A stretch of DNA of 64,000 nucleotides from DASRAA01 sp963814165 (lineage in GTDB: Bacteria > Acidobacteriota > Terriglobia > Terriglobales > Acidobacteriaceae), in the NCBI GenBank assembly GCA_963814165.1, contig CAWFBW010000001.1, positions 124,001 through 188,000 on the forward strand, read 5' to 3'. Both the position numbers and the translations under genes were made by a program. Within the stretch, counting starts at the first letter, position 1; each line of letters begins with the position of its first letter. The notes under the pieces are model-generated. The model was given only the letters and a program-made list of their open reading frames with translations, searched no databases and was not told where the DNA came from. This document shows, piece after piece, positions 26,373 to 35,047 of the stretch.

Positions 26373-28408
26373 ATGGTCGAGTCCTCCTTCCAGGCTGCAA
26401 CCTCTCAGACATTTTTCGGGCGCGACCTTTGTGGAAAACCTATCATTCCCGGCACTGTCGAGTCGGTGTACACCTTCGGAACGCTGATTCGTCAGACCGA
26501 GGAACTGCTGCTACGCCTCTTCTCGCAGGGCCTCCTTTCGGGAACCACGCATACTTGTCTTGGCCAGGAATTATGTGCAATGTCTGTGGTGCGCGCGCTG
26601 ACTGGCGCCTCTGACGTGGTCTTATCGAACCACCGGAATCACGGCCATTTCCTTACGTACAGTGGCGACTTTTTGGGCTTGATAGGCGAAATTATGGGCC
26701 GCCAGGCCGGGGTCTGCGGCGGAATCGGCGGTAGCCAACACATCGCCTTCCGGCATTTTCACAGCAACGGAGTCCAGGGTGGCATGACCGCTATCGGGAC
26801 GGGGCATGCGCTGGCGATGCAGCGACGTGGTGAAGATGGAATTGTGGCAGTGATCATCGGCGACGGAACCACCGGACAGGGATTGCTGTACGAAAGCCTC
26901 AACCTCGCGTCCGTCTGGGGATTGCCGATGCTGTTCGTAGTGGAAAACAACCACATCGCGCAGACCACGCCCACGGCGGATACGGTGGGCGGATCGCTCG
27001 AAGCCCGAGGCGCTGCCTTTGGACTGAGGACGTGGCGCTTGGACGACGCTGATGCCCGTTTCCTAGAGCAAGCCGAGTCGGTGGTCGCGGAAGTACGTTC
27101 GACCCGGACGCCCGGGTTTCTCGTGATCGACACTCAACGGCTGGGGCCGCACAGCAAGGGAGACGATCTCCGCGATTCGGCAGAGATGGAGTCAATTCGC
27201 AAGCGCGACCCTTTGGTCCGCCTTGGCTGCGAACTGGGTGATGACACGCGCAAACGAATCGACGAGGCGGTCGATGAATATTTGCGGCAGGTCCACAGCC
27301 AAGCGCTGGCCTCTCCCCCCTCAAGGCCTGCAGAGCCGACGCGTCACCACGCGCGTGTTACGCAACACGCAGCGTCGGAAGCGACTGGTGTGGCCGAAGG
27401 CGCAATCAACATGAGAGCATCGATCAATCGCGCCCTTGACGAACTGCTTGCCGCACACCCTGAAGTTCTGCTGCTGGGTGAGGACTTGCATGACCCGTAC
27501 GGCGGCGCGTTTAAAGTCACCGCCGGCCTCAGCACCCGTTACCCGGGTAGAGTCATTTCGACTCCGATCAGCGAAGCTGGCGTCATCGGTGCAGGCATTG
27601 GCTTGGCACTTGACGGATTTCGACCGGTGGTCGAGATCATGTTCGCCGATTTCGTGACTCTCGCGATGGATCAGATTTATAACCATGCGGTGAAGTTTCC
27701 GGGTATGTTCGCCGATATGCGAGTGCCCCTGGTGGTGCGAACGCCGAGCGGCGGGCGGCGCGGTTATGGTCCCACTCATAGCCAAAGCATGGAAAACCTG
27801 ATGGCGGCTGTCCCCGGCCTGACGGTGGTTTTCCCCAGCCGCCACCACGATCCGGGCTTGTTGCTTCGACGTTGTGTCATCGATTGGAATTCTCCAACAT
27901 TTTTTTTGAGCATAAGCTGCTCTACGCGCGCATGGTGGAACCCTCGGGTTACCGTGAACTAGCGGCTGACCCAACGGACCTGGGCTCCGAGTGTTTCCCG
28001 GTTTTGGCACATGGCTCCGACGATCCGGATGTCACCCTGATCGCATATGGTGACGCGGTGTCCCTGGCCGAGGGTGTGATGGCCAAACTGGCCGATGAGG
28101 AAGTTGAGTGCGAGATCGTTGTCCCCGCATTGCTGGCTCCGCTGCAGCGCAAAACGCTGACGAACCATCTGGGCAAGCGGCGGCGCATCGTGGTGATCGA
28201 AGAGGCGCCAGCGGAATTAGGGTTCTCCGCCGAACTGGCGGCGGCGTTGCTCGAAGGCGGTTACCGTGGCAGCTACCGGCGCTTCGCGCCGCCTCCAGTA
28301 CCCATCCCAGCCGCGCGTAGCCTGGAAGCCGCCGTGCTGCGCTCTGAAGAAGACATTTTCAATGGCGTGGTGGAGTTAATCCTGGAGGACATGGCGTCTG
28401 CGTCATAA
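26373..28408 (+). CDS. fused alpha/beta 2-oxoacid dehydrogenase E1 (TPP-dependent), one frameshift
   Basis: Thiamine diphosphate enzyme of about 678 residues in which the E1 alpha and beta chains are one polypeptide. Alpha half: HRNHGH (87-92), then GGIGGSQH and the TPP motif GDGTTGQGLLYESLNLASVWGLPMLFVVENN with GDG at 163-165 and NN at 192-193. A linker of about 40 residues (310-345) is proline- and alanine-rich. Beta half: ALDELLAAHPEVLLLGEDLHDPYGGAFK, PISEAGVIGAGIGLAL, RTPSGGRRGYGPTHSQ (active-site region His469). One T is missing in the T run at 27900-27907, where PTFF must continue as FEHKLLYARMVEPSGY; after correction the end is SLEAAVLRSEEDIFNGVVELILEDM. It is 8 bp from the E2 gene. 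The substrate (pyruvate, another 2-oxoacid or a ketose phosphate) is unknown. Confidence 0.85.
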
Positions 28409-28416
28409 AGTCCCTG

Positions 28417-29550
28417 ATGCTGGTTCCCTTACATACTCCGAGACTCAATAACAACGACGATTTCGTCCGGCTGACGCACATATTCGTCACCCCGGGTACG
28501 TTTGTACGCTGTGGGGATCCGGTGGCTGACGTTGAAACCGACAAGGCCGGGTTCACCGTCGAGGCCGAGCAGGACGGGTACGTGCTGGGTTTCAATTCGC
28601 GCGTGGGCGAAACCATTGAGGTTGGCTCGGTGCTGGCGTGGCTCGGAGATAGTGCGGATGAACAGCTTCCCTCAGGAGCTGAGAAGGCGGCGGGAGCTCC
28701 CGCCGAGGGCGACGGCTCGTCGGCCGCTCCGACACTGAAAGCTGCTTTGCTACTGGCTCAACACGGGCTCGCGGCACGCGATGTTCCGGCTTCGGGCGAA
28801 CGCTTGACCGTCTCGGATGTCGAACAGTACGTCGCAGCGCGCGGGAAAGCGGCGAGGCATGTCCGTCCAGCGCCTGCAGCGCCTCCCCAAGTCTCGTCGC
28901 CGATGGTTGCCGAGCCCGGTAAACAGGTGCAGCTTACTCCACCTCAGCACGGCATGTTGCGCACCGTTGCCTGGCACAAATCGGAAGCGGTGCCCGCTTA
29001 CCTGGAGATCTCCTACGACCCGGGCCCCTGGGCTGAGTACGCGGCCGACTTCCAGCAGCGTCACCGCTTGTTGATGAGCCCGCTACTTGCGCTCCTAGCC
29101 AGGCGCATCGTCGACGCAGCCATCGAGCAGCCGACCCTCAATGCGACTTTGCTGGGTGAGCAGGGACATATCTATGATCACGTGAATCTCGGGTTCACGG
29201 TGCAGTCAGGCGATAACCTCATGGTCGTGGTGGTACGAGAAGCGGAAAACCTAGACGAACTGGCCTTCTCGCAGAAGCTGGGCGAGTTGCAGCGGCGTGC
29301 CATCGGCAATGCTCTGCGTCCCGACGAAACATCGGGCGCCACCGTCGGGTTTAGCAGCATGGCCCGCTGGGCGGTGAGCCGACATGTGCCGGTGCTGCTG
29401 CCGCAGACCGCTTTCATGATTGCGCACACTGTGCCATTGAACGGATCGGCGTGCCTGGGAGCGACCTATGATCACCGCGTCCTGAACGGTGGGGGCGTGG
29501 TTCGCGCGTTGCAGACCCTATCTCGTCCGCCAGGAAACGACAAATTCTAA
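28417..29550 (+). CDS. lipoyl-domain E2 acyltransferase of 2-oxoacid dehydrogenase type
   Basis: 377-residue dihydrolipoamide acyltransferase. Lipoyl domain at 1-75 with the attachment lysine Lys43 in VADVETDKAGFTVEAE. A proline/alanine linker is followed by a possible E1/E3-binding domain (TLKAALLLAQHGLAARDVPASGERLTVSDVEQYV, 108-142). The catalytic acyltransferase domain begins near 175 (LRTVAWHKSEAVPAYLEISYD) and ends TYDHRVLNGGGVVRALQTL. The catalytic histidine is His353, but the usual HxxxDG aspartate is asparagine (Asn357). The domain is shorter than housekeeping E2. It sits between E1 and an acyl carrier protein gene (16 bp), so the acyl acceptor may be ACP phosphopantetheine rather than CoA (inference). 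No E3 gene is nearby. Confidence 0.85.
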   Translation: MLVPLHTPRLNNNDDFVRLTHIFVTPGTFVRCGDPVADVETDKAGFTVEAEQDGYVLGFNSRVGETIEVGSVLAWLGDSADEQLPSGAEKAAGAPAEGDGSSAAPTLKAALLLAQHGLAARDVPASGERLTVSDVEQYVAARGKAARHVRPAPAAPPQVSSPMVAEPGKQVQLTPPQHGMLRTVAWHKSEAVPAYLEISYDPGPWAEYAADFQQRHRLLMSPLLALLARRIVDAAIEQPTLNATLLGEQGHIYDHVNLGFTVQSGDNLMVVVVREAENLDELAFSQKLGELQRRAIGNALRPDETSGATVGFSSMARWAVSRHVPVLLPQTAFMIAHTVPLNGSACLGATYDHRVLNGGGVVRALQTLSRPPGNDKF

Positions 29551-29566
29551 GGAGCCTACTCTCGGC

Positions 29567-29818
29567 ATGAAGGATATCCGCAAGACGATTCATAGCAAGG
29601 TCGTGGATCTGGCCCGGCAACTGGGGCATGACGCGCGCGGGCTGCGCTATGACCAGGACATTCCGGCCTCAGGCAAGTTGGATTCGGCAGCTTTGATGGA
29701 ACTCATCATGTGGTTCGAGCATGAATTCGGCCTCGAGTTGGAACAGGATGAACTCACATTAGAAAACTTCGGCACAGTGGACCGCATAGCGGCCTATGCG
29801 GAGAAACCGCGTTCCTGA
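29567..29818 (+). CDS. acyl carrier protein
   Basis: 83-residue free-standing carrier protein. The phosphopantetheine attachment serine is Ser40 in SGKLDSAALMELIMWFEHEFGLEL, the usual D-S-hydrophobic motif. The acidic helices that follow (QDELTLENFGTVDRIAAYAE) have the expected ACP length and pattern. AAGGAG at 29549-29554 precedes the ATG with 12-nt spacing. As the third gene of the E1-E2-ACP operon it is probably a dedicated carrier, not the fatty-acid AcpP. Confidence 0.85.
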   Translation: MKDIRKTIHSKVVDLARQLGHDARGLRYDQDIPASGKLDSAALMELIMWFEHEFGLELEQDELTLENFGTVDRIAAYAEKPRS

Positions 29819-29904
29819 GATATTGGACGGCACAGAGAGGGGTTCGGAGTTGGCGTAGGCTTTGTCGGATCACTCTCTCCCCTCGCTAATATCCATACTG
29901 TAGC

Positions 29905-31662
29905 TTACCGCGGCAGGGAGGACGAGTCGACACCGGCTAACTTACCATCGCTGGTTTCCGTCCATTTCGGCTGCAGCAGATCATAGTCGCCTTTTTGAGG
30001 ATCCACATATCGAAAAGCCTTGGTCGTCGCTAAGTTATGTGGAGGAAAATTCTGTACCCTGTCTTCCGGGGCGACGAACATCACGTTCCCATAGTACCGT
30101 GCATTTACGTCATATGACGACGTGCCGGGGTAGCCCATGTAGTATTGCAGACCCACCGTTCCCTTCCTGCCGTTGTCGCCGGAGGTTTGGCGGCACAGCA
30201 CGTTGTCCAGAATCCAGATATTGTCAGTCAGGTGCGGTGCTGCCTTGTGGCCGGAAGCATCCCCGAAATATACAGCAAATCCACAACCGCCGTTCCAGTC
30301 TGGCGAACCCACCATCGTATTGTGCTGAAACAACACGTCTCGCATGTATCCCAGGCTCATCGGTGTAGTGCCAGCGGTCCGGTTGAGTCCCTGCTTAAAG
30401 GCCATTCCGACGTTGCCGGACGGCTGTACAGTTTTGCCTGCGAACATGATGAGGTTATTAGAAATGTTCCAGCGTGCTTGGCTCCCAGCGTTCGTGCAGA
30501 ACTCATAGCGCGTTGTGCCGCAAACATCATCAGCGCCAAGTGTGTTGATTCCGCTCCCCACGTTCTTCAGGACGTTATTCGTAATCGTGATGTCGTTCAC
30601 CACGGCTACGTCGCCGCTCTGAGAGCTTCGTACCGTGAGCACGATAGCGTATCCCTCCTGCCCCGCCCTCCAGACATTCTCGAATGTGTTGCCATCAACC
30701 AGCACCCGCTGACAACTCTTACATTCCAGCAGGTTCTTGACCACCATTGCGTAGATCGGAGGACGACTGAGCGGAACCCATTCCAACGGCTTGAAAATCC
30801 AGTTGTTGCGGATTTCGATGTCCGATGGAACATACCCGCCCCATCCCTTGCCGCCTCCGCCGAAAATGATGTTCTCACCCGCAGCCGAAAGATAGTTGTT
30901 TACGATCTTGATGGGGCCGGGAGAGACGTTTGTACCTACCGCGTTGGAATCAAATCCACCAATGTGTACATCCCTCACATCGCTGTCGATTACAGCGAAG
31001 TTCGTTGCCATGATTTGCACCGCTGATTGCATGTCCAGCGTGTCACTACCATGTATGTAACAACGGTCGAGAGTGATAGAGTCCGGCAGGACAAACGAGC
31101 CAGAATGCGTCGGTGGGGGCCACGAGTTACCCCACAGGAAGTACGTCATGCAGTTGGGATGGCCTGTTACCCCGCAGCCGGCCGGGTAGCTTGATGCCGA
31201 TGTCATTTCAACGCCAACGATGCGCCAGTGGTTCGCGTCTACTCCTAACTGAAAGACCGAACCAACATTCGGAGTAACCAACTTCGGCATGTTAACCGCC
31301 AATGCCGGAGAAACACGAACTCCAACCGGTAGATTCGCCAATCGTGAGGAGACAATGTAAATCCACTTATTGGACGGATTCGATTTGCCCGGAAGCTTAA
31401 AGTTTCCGATATATGTCGCTCCGGCATCCAGGACGATCACGTCACCCGGAGCGGACTTTGTCAGGGCAGCAGATAATTCAGCCGCGGTGTGGGCCCGCCA
31501 GGTAGTTCCGTCCTTCGGTTCGATCCAAGTTGTGTCGACGTGCACGCGAGGCAGTTCCGCGACTGGCTTCTGCGCCGAGGCTGGCGGGGTTAGCAACACC
31601 GCGACCAGCATTACGAATGCCCCGGAGTTCATACAAGTCGCGTAGTTTTTAAACCATCTCAT
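29905..31662 (-). CDS. secreted parallel beta-helix protein, paralogue B
   Basis: Intact 585-residue member of the beta-helix family. ATG at 31662, with a long N-terminal region and hydrophobic signal ending PASAQ. Conserved blocks: TTWRAHTAAELSAAL, GDVIVLDAGATYIGNFKLPGKSNPSNKWIYI, SITLDRCYIHGSDTLDM, GPIKIVNNYLSAAGENIIFGGGGKG, VPSDIEIRNNWIFKPLEW, CKSCQRVLVDGNTFENVW, DITITNNVLKNVGSGINTLG, DVLFQHNTMVG and NIWILDNVLCRQTSGDNGRKG. Periodic asparagines mark the helix turns. A 197-bp block (31130-31326) is identical base for base with paralogues C and D, and 157 bp (30092-30248) with C, while flanks differ. It is convergent with the ACP gene. Polysaccharide lyase or epimerase is the best guess. Confidence 0.75.
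   Translation of the reverse strand: MRWFKNYATCMNSGAFVMLVAVLLTPPASAQKPVAELPRVHVDTTWIEPKDGTTWRAHTAAELSAALTKSAPGDVIVLDAGATYIGNFKLPGKSNPSNKWIYIVSSRLANLPVGVRVSPALAVNMPKLVTPNVGSVFQLGVDANHWRIVGVEMTSASSYPAGCGVTGHPNCMTYFLWGNSWPPPTHSGSFVLPDSITLDRCYIHGSDTLDMQSAVQIMATNFAVIDSDVRDVHIGGFDSNAVGTNVSPGPIKIVNNYLSAAGENIIFGGGGKGWGGYVPSDIEIRNNWIFKPLEWVPLSRPPIYAMVVKNLLECKSCQRVLVDGNTFENVWRAGQEGYAIVLTVRSSQSGDVAVVNDITITNNVLKNVGSGINTLGADDVCGTTRYEFCTNAGSQARWNISNNLIMFAGKTVQPSGNVGMAFKQGLNRTAGTTPMSLGYMRDVLFQHNTMVGSPDWNGGCGFAVYFGDASGHKAAPHLTDNIWILDNVLCRQTSGDNGRKGTVGLQYYMGYPGTSSYDVNARYYGNVMFVAPEDRVQNFPPHNLATTKAFRYVDPQKGDYDLLQPKWTETSDGKLAGVDSSSLPR
31130..31326. repeat. 197-bp identical block in three beta-helix genes
   Basis: Reading the three copies side by side, 31130-31326, 36395-36591 and 40163-40359 are identical at every base, including synonymous positions, and diverge abruptly for copy B at the GCCGGT/ACGCAG junction. 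This indicates recent duplication or gene conversion. Confidence 0.9.
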
Positions 31663-32117
31663 CTGAGTCTTCAGGAACAATTTGGGTCCCCGGCAAAAGT
31701 GATTTTCGATGACTCGACTCTAACCTAACTCTTCATGTGGCATCGGCGACCAAGCCTGCCAAGCCCCTTCAGTATATACGACTTTCGTAGCACTACCGGC
31801 CATTTTCGCCGCGATATTGGCAGTGATGGTCGGGGTGGCCTTCCTTACGGCCAAGCGCGTCGGTCACGGCTCGAACCACCAGCTGGATACCGATTTCTCC
31901 TAGGCACACAACGAAACCTACACCGAGAGCAAGCTTCACAAAGCCTGGACATGGGAGACGTTACCCCAGGAACCGAGGTGTCTCACATGATGGGTAGAGG
32001 ATGTAGATCGTTTCCGAATTTGACACTGGCGATCTGTCCGAACGGATTCGACTAACCGACCCGCCAGTTGCGGACGTGAATCATGCGCAGAGCCAACTAT
32101 TCTGCTGTGCGGTTGTG
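31663..32117. other. intergenic region, no gene seen
   Basis: About 450 bp between two same-strand genes. It must hold the promoter of beta-helix gene B, transcribed leftward. Short open frames exist but none has codon bias or recognisable similarity. Confidence 0.35.
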
Positions 32118-33749
32118 CTACTGAAGGCCGCTGACAATATAAGTCGGAGGCACATAATCTAGGGGCAAGGGTCCAGTACGGCGATACAGGCTGAACTCCA
32201 GAATACAGGGTGCCAGCACAGAGTTTCGCACCCAGTCCGGATACTTCCATTCCTTAACCAATTCTCCTTGTAGCGGCATCGGAGGTCTAGGTCTGTTGGC
32301 GGGTAAGCCTGCGGTTCCGGTTCCCCATAGATAGTATTCAACCTGATTGTCGAGAGGCGCAAATAAGCTTGCAGTATGGCGGCTAGCTGGAATGATCGGC
32401 TCGTTGGGTAGTCTCATTAGTCGATAATGCTCATAGACGTTGCCATTGGGATATTCGTAGGACTGCATGTGAGAAATGAGCAGCGGACTTCCGGTCGGCA
32501 GAAGCGGAGGAAGTTCCTTCGCGAGTTGTCGCTTAAGGTCAAACACCTGTGCGTAGGTAACCGGAAGATAGCTGGTTACGAAAGTGAACCCGACATACAG
32601 GCACAGGGTTGCCGTCCATGCAAGTCGCGCACTCCGCCGGTTGAACCGGAGGGATATCCAGGCCACCCCATGAGTCACTAAGACAACCACGCCAAATACG
32701 AAGGGAATCATGAATCGGGGGTAGGCAACTCGGGTCTTGGCAATGATCACGAGGTAGTAGCCCATGAGGGGGAAAGCCAGCAACCAAAACTCACGACCTC
32801 TGCCGGACCGAAAAAGGAAAACCGCACCCACTGCAGCCAAGGCCAATACGGGAACACCAAACACGTGTCGCAGTTGGTCAATCGTAATCCAAAAGATCTG
32901 GATCTCCCCAGCCAGAGAGAAAGGAATTGAGGTTGGCGCGTGTGGCGATACGACAAATCGGGCATGATTCCACCAGCGGACGGGCTGCGGAAGAACTGCA
33001 ACAAGAAAGTACGCAACTACCACCGTCAGGCCGAAAAGGAACGTATTCCGGATTCGGTCGCGCCAGGACACCGACTTGCCAGCAGCAAACGAAAGCAATA
33101 GGAAGCCGGCGCCTATGATCAAGCCCACGGCTTGGTCCTTTGACCCGGCGGCCAGAGCAGCAGCGACACCGGCCGGGAACAGGGAGGTTCGCGCTGGACA
33201 TCCAGCTATCAGGTAACGCCATAATCCGACCAACGTGAGTGCCCACCAGAAGTTATAAGGCATATCCAGATTTCCCACGCGGGCATAGTAAACGAACACT
33301 CCATTTGTACCGATAACCAGCAATCCGAACCAAAGCCATTGCCGGCTTCGTTCGACAAAAGGAAACGTCGCTCTCAGCAGCAAAACGGCCATTATTGCCG
33401 AGATGAGATTGGTCAGGAAAATCAAGACAGAAAAGAAGGTAGATATATTATGCAGGCCATAAGGCCATGTCGAAGAAAAATGTGAAATGCCTCCCGTGAG
33501 CCAGGTGACGCCAAAAACAACAGCGTAAAACGGAAGCATGAGCAACTGATGGAATGCGGGATAAGTGATGTTTAGGTGGGACCTGCTGTACTCGGCAACA
33601 AACAGCAGCGGCCCCAAAGGAAACGGCGCGTCAACCTGAGGGGTAATCGCGCTGGGAAGGCCCCAGAACAGGCCGGGAAGAATCAGCAGGAAAATCAATG
33701 CCAACAAGAGGTTCGAGCGGTTCGCAAACATTGGAAGATATAGTAACAT
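32118..33749 (-). CDS. GT39-like polytopic membrane glycosyltransferase
   Basis: 543-residue inner-membrane protein with about 10-11 transmembrane helices followed by a soluble C-terminal region of about 110 residues. The first luminal loop contains PQVDAPFPLGPLLFVAEYSRSHLNITYPAFHQLL, in the place of the acidic catalytic loop of PMT/ArnT-type (GT-C) enzymes. A later YARVGNLDMPYNFWWALTLVGLWRYL is typical of the family. It would use a polyprenyl-phosphate sugar donor, and the divergently transcribed DPM1-like gene at 33806 could make it. Product sugar unknown. Confidence 0.75.
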   Translation of the reverse strand: MLLYLPMFANRSNLLLALIFLLILPGLFWGLPSAITPQVDAPFPLGPLLFVAEYSRSHLNITYPAFHQLLMLPFYAVVFGVTWLTGGISHFSSTWPYGLHNISTFFSVLIFLTNLISAIMAVLLLRATFPFVERSRQWLWFGLLVIGTNGVFVYYARVGNLDMPYNFWWALTLVGLWRYLIAGCPARTSLFPAGVAAALAAGSKDQAVGLIIGAGFLLLSFAAGKSVSWRDRIRNTFLFGLTVVVAYFLVAVLPQPVRWWNHARFVVSPHAPTSIPFSLAGEIQIFWITIDQLRHVFGVPVLALAAVGAVFLFRSGRGREFWLLAFPLMGYYLVIIAKTRVAYPRFMIPFVFGVVVLVTHGVAWISLRFNRRSARLAWTATLCLYVGFTFVTSYLPVTYAQVFDLKRQLAKELPPLLPTGSPLLISHMQSYEYPNGNVYEHYRLMRLPNEPIIPASRHTASLFAPLDNQVEYYLWGTGTAGLPANRPRPPMPLQGELVKEWKYPDWVRNSVLAPCILEFSLYRRTGPLPLDYVPPTYIVSGLQ

Positions 33750-33805
33750 GATGATGTTTTTTGCATCCAGGAGAGCACCGTTGTCCCTTCCAGATAGGCG
33801 CGCGC

Positions 33806-34912
33806 ATGGCTGAAGTGTTGGAACTGGCGGTCATTGTCCCCACATTCAAAGAACGTGAAAATGTCAGGCCACTGCTGGATCGACTTGAAACGGCGCTTAC
33901 TGGGGTCGTTTACGAGGTGATCTTCGTTGACGACGACTCTCCGGACGGGACGGCGGATGCGATCCGCGAAATTGGACGTACAAACCGAAAAGTACGGGTG
34001 ATCCAGCGAGTGGGCCGGCGAGGCCTGGCTTCAGCCTGCCTCGAGGGCATGCACAGTACGAGCGCTCCTTTTATAGCGGTCATGGATGCTGACCTTCAGC
34101 ATGACGAGTCTATACTTCCTGAAATGTTGAACAAGCTGCGCACCGGGCAATACGACCTCGTGATCGGAAGTCGGAATATAGAGGGCGGCAGCATGGGGGA
34201 GTTCGCGCGTGCGAGAGTAGCACTCAGCAATCTCGGGCTTAAGGTCAGCAAATTCATTAGCAAGCACGATCTTAGCGATCCGATGAGCGGATTCTTCATG
34301 CTAACCCGCAGATTCTTCGACGAGGTTATGCGATCTACTACGGGCGTGGGCTTCAAGATTCTGCTGGACGTGGTCGCCTCATCCAGACGTCCCATCCGTT
34401 TCACCGAAGTGCCCTATCGCTTTCGGACTCGTGAGTTAGGCGAAAGCAAGCTAGATTTCAATGTAGGTATTGAGTATCTATTTCTCATAGCCGATAAGTT
34501 AGTCGGCCGGTGGTTGCCCATCCGTTTTGTTTTGTACTGCTTCGTAGGTGCCGGCGGCCTCGCCGTCTACTTGGGCGTACTATGGTTACTCTACCGGCGT
34601 GTGGGCTACTCTTTTCAGACTGCTCTTTTGATAGCTATTTCGGTAGCGCTTGTTGCTAATTATGCAGTTAATAATATTCTAACTTATCGTGATCAGCGGC
34701 TGCGTGGATGGTGGTTCCTTTGGGGGCTATTGATTTATGCTATCGTCTGCTCCGTCGGCAACCTCAGTAACTATGCTCTGGCTAAGCTGCTGGTATCGCA
34801 GAATGTGTGGTGGCCATTGGCTGGAATCTCCGGCCTGGCGGTGGGCTCCGTATGGAATTTTGCGGCAAGTTCCATCTTTACTTGGCGCAGGTCTGCTTTC
34901 CGTGCGAACTGA
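33806..34912 (+). CDS. DPM1-like family 2 glycosyltransferase with C-terminal GtrA membrane domain
   Basis: 368-residue polyprenyl-phosphate sugar synthase. Catalytic GT-A domain: LAVIVPTFKERENVRPLLDRLE, VIFVDDDSPDGTADAIR, FIAVMDADLQHDESILPEML (DADLQH) and SGFFMLTRRFF. The C-terminal part from about residue 240 has four transmembrane helices of the GtrA flippase type (LYCFVGAGGLAVYLGVLWLLYRRVGYSFQTALLIAISVALVANYAVNNILTYRD). The ATG at 33806 begins the conserved domain. It is divergent from the GT39-like gene, 57 bp apart, suggesting a donor-making and donor-using pair. Confidence 0.88.
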   Translation: MAEVLELAVIVPTFKERENVRPLLDRLETALTGVVYEVIFVDDDSPDGTADAIREIGRTNRKVRVIQRVGRRGLASACLEGMHSTSAPFIAVMDADLQHDESILPEMLNKLRTGQYDLVIGSRNIEGGSMGEFARARVALSNLGLKVSKFISKHDLSDPMSGFFMLTRRFFDEVMRSTTGVGFKILLDVVASSRRPIRFTEVPYRFRTRELGESKLDFNVGIEYLFLIADKLVGRWLPIRFVLYCFVGAGGLAVYLGVLWLLYRRVGYSFQTALLIAISVALVANYAVNNILTYRDQRLRGWWFLWGLLIYAIVCSVGNLSNYALAKLLVSQNVWWPLAGISGLAVGSVWNFAASSIFTWRRSAFRAN

Positions 34913-35047
34913 CTAGATGGAGTTATTCGAGTATCTCTAGCTGCTGTCACCTGCTGAAAGGACGAGCTGCCTCTACTGCGCATGCAGTCGAGGCAGCCCC
35001 AGAAGACGATGACTCAGAAAACTCCACGAAATGACTGGCTCGCTGTT

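Noticed and set aside
30092..30248. Identical block as a mobile element
   Set aside because: It lies inside coding sequence in frame, with no ends or target duplications; duplication or conversion of the gene explains it better.
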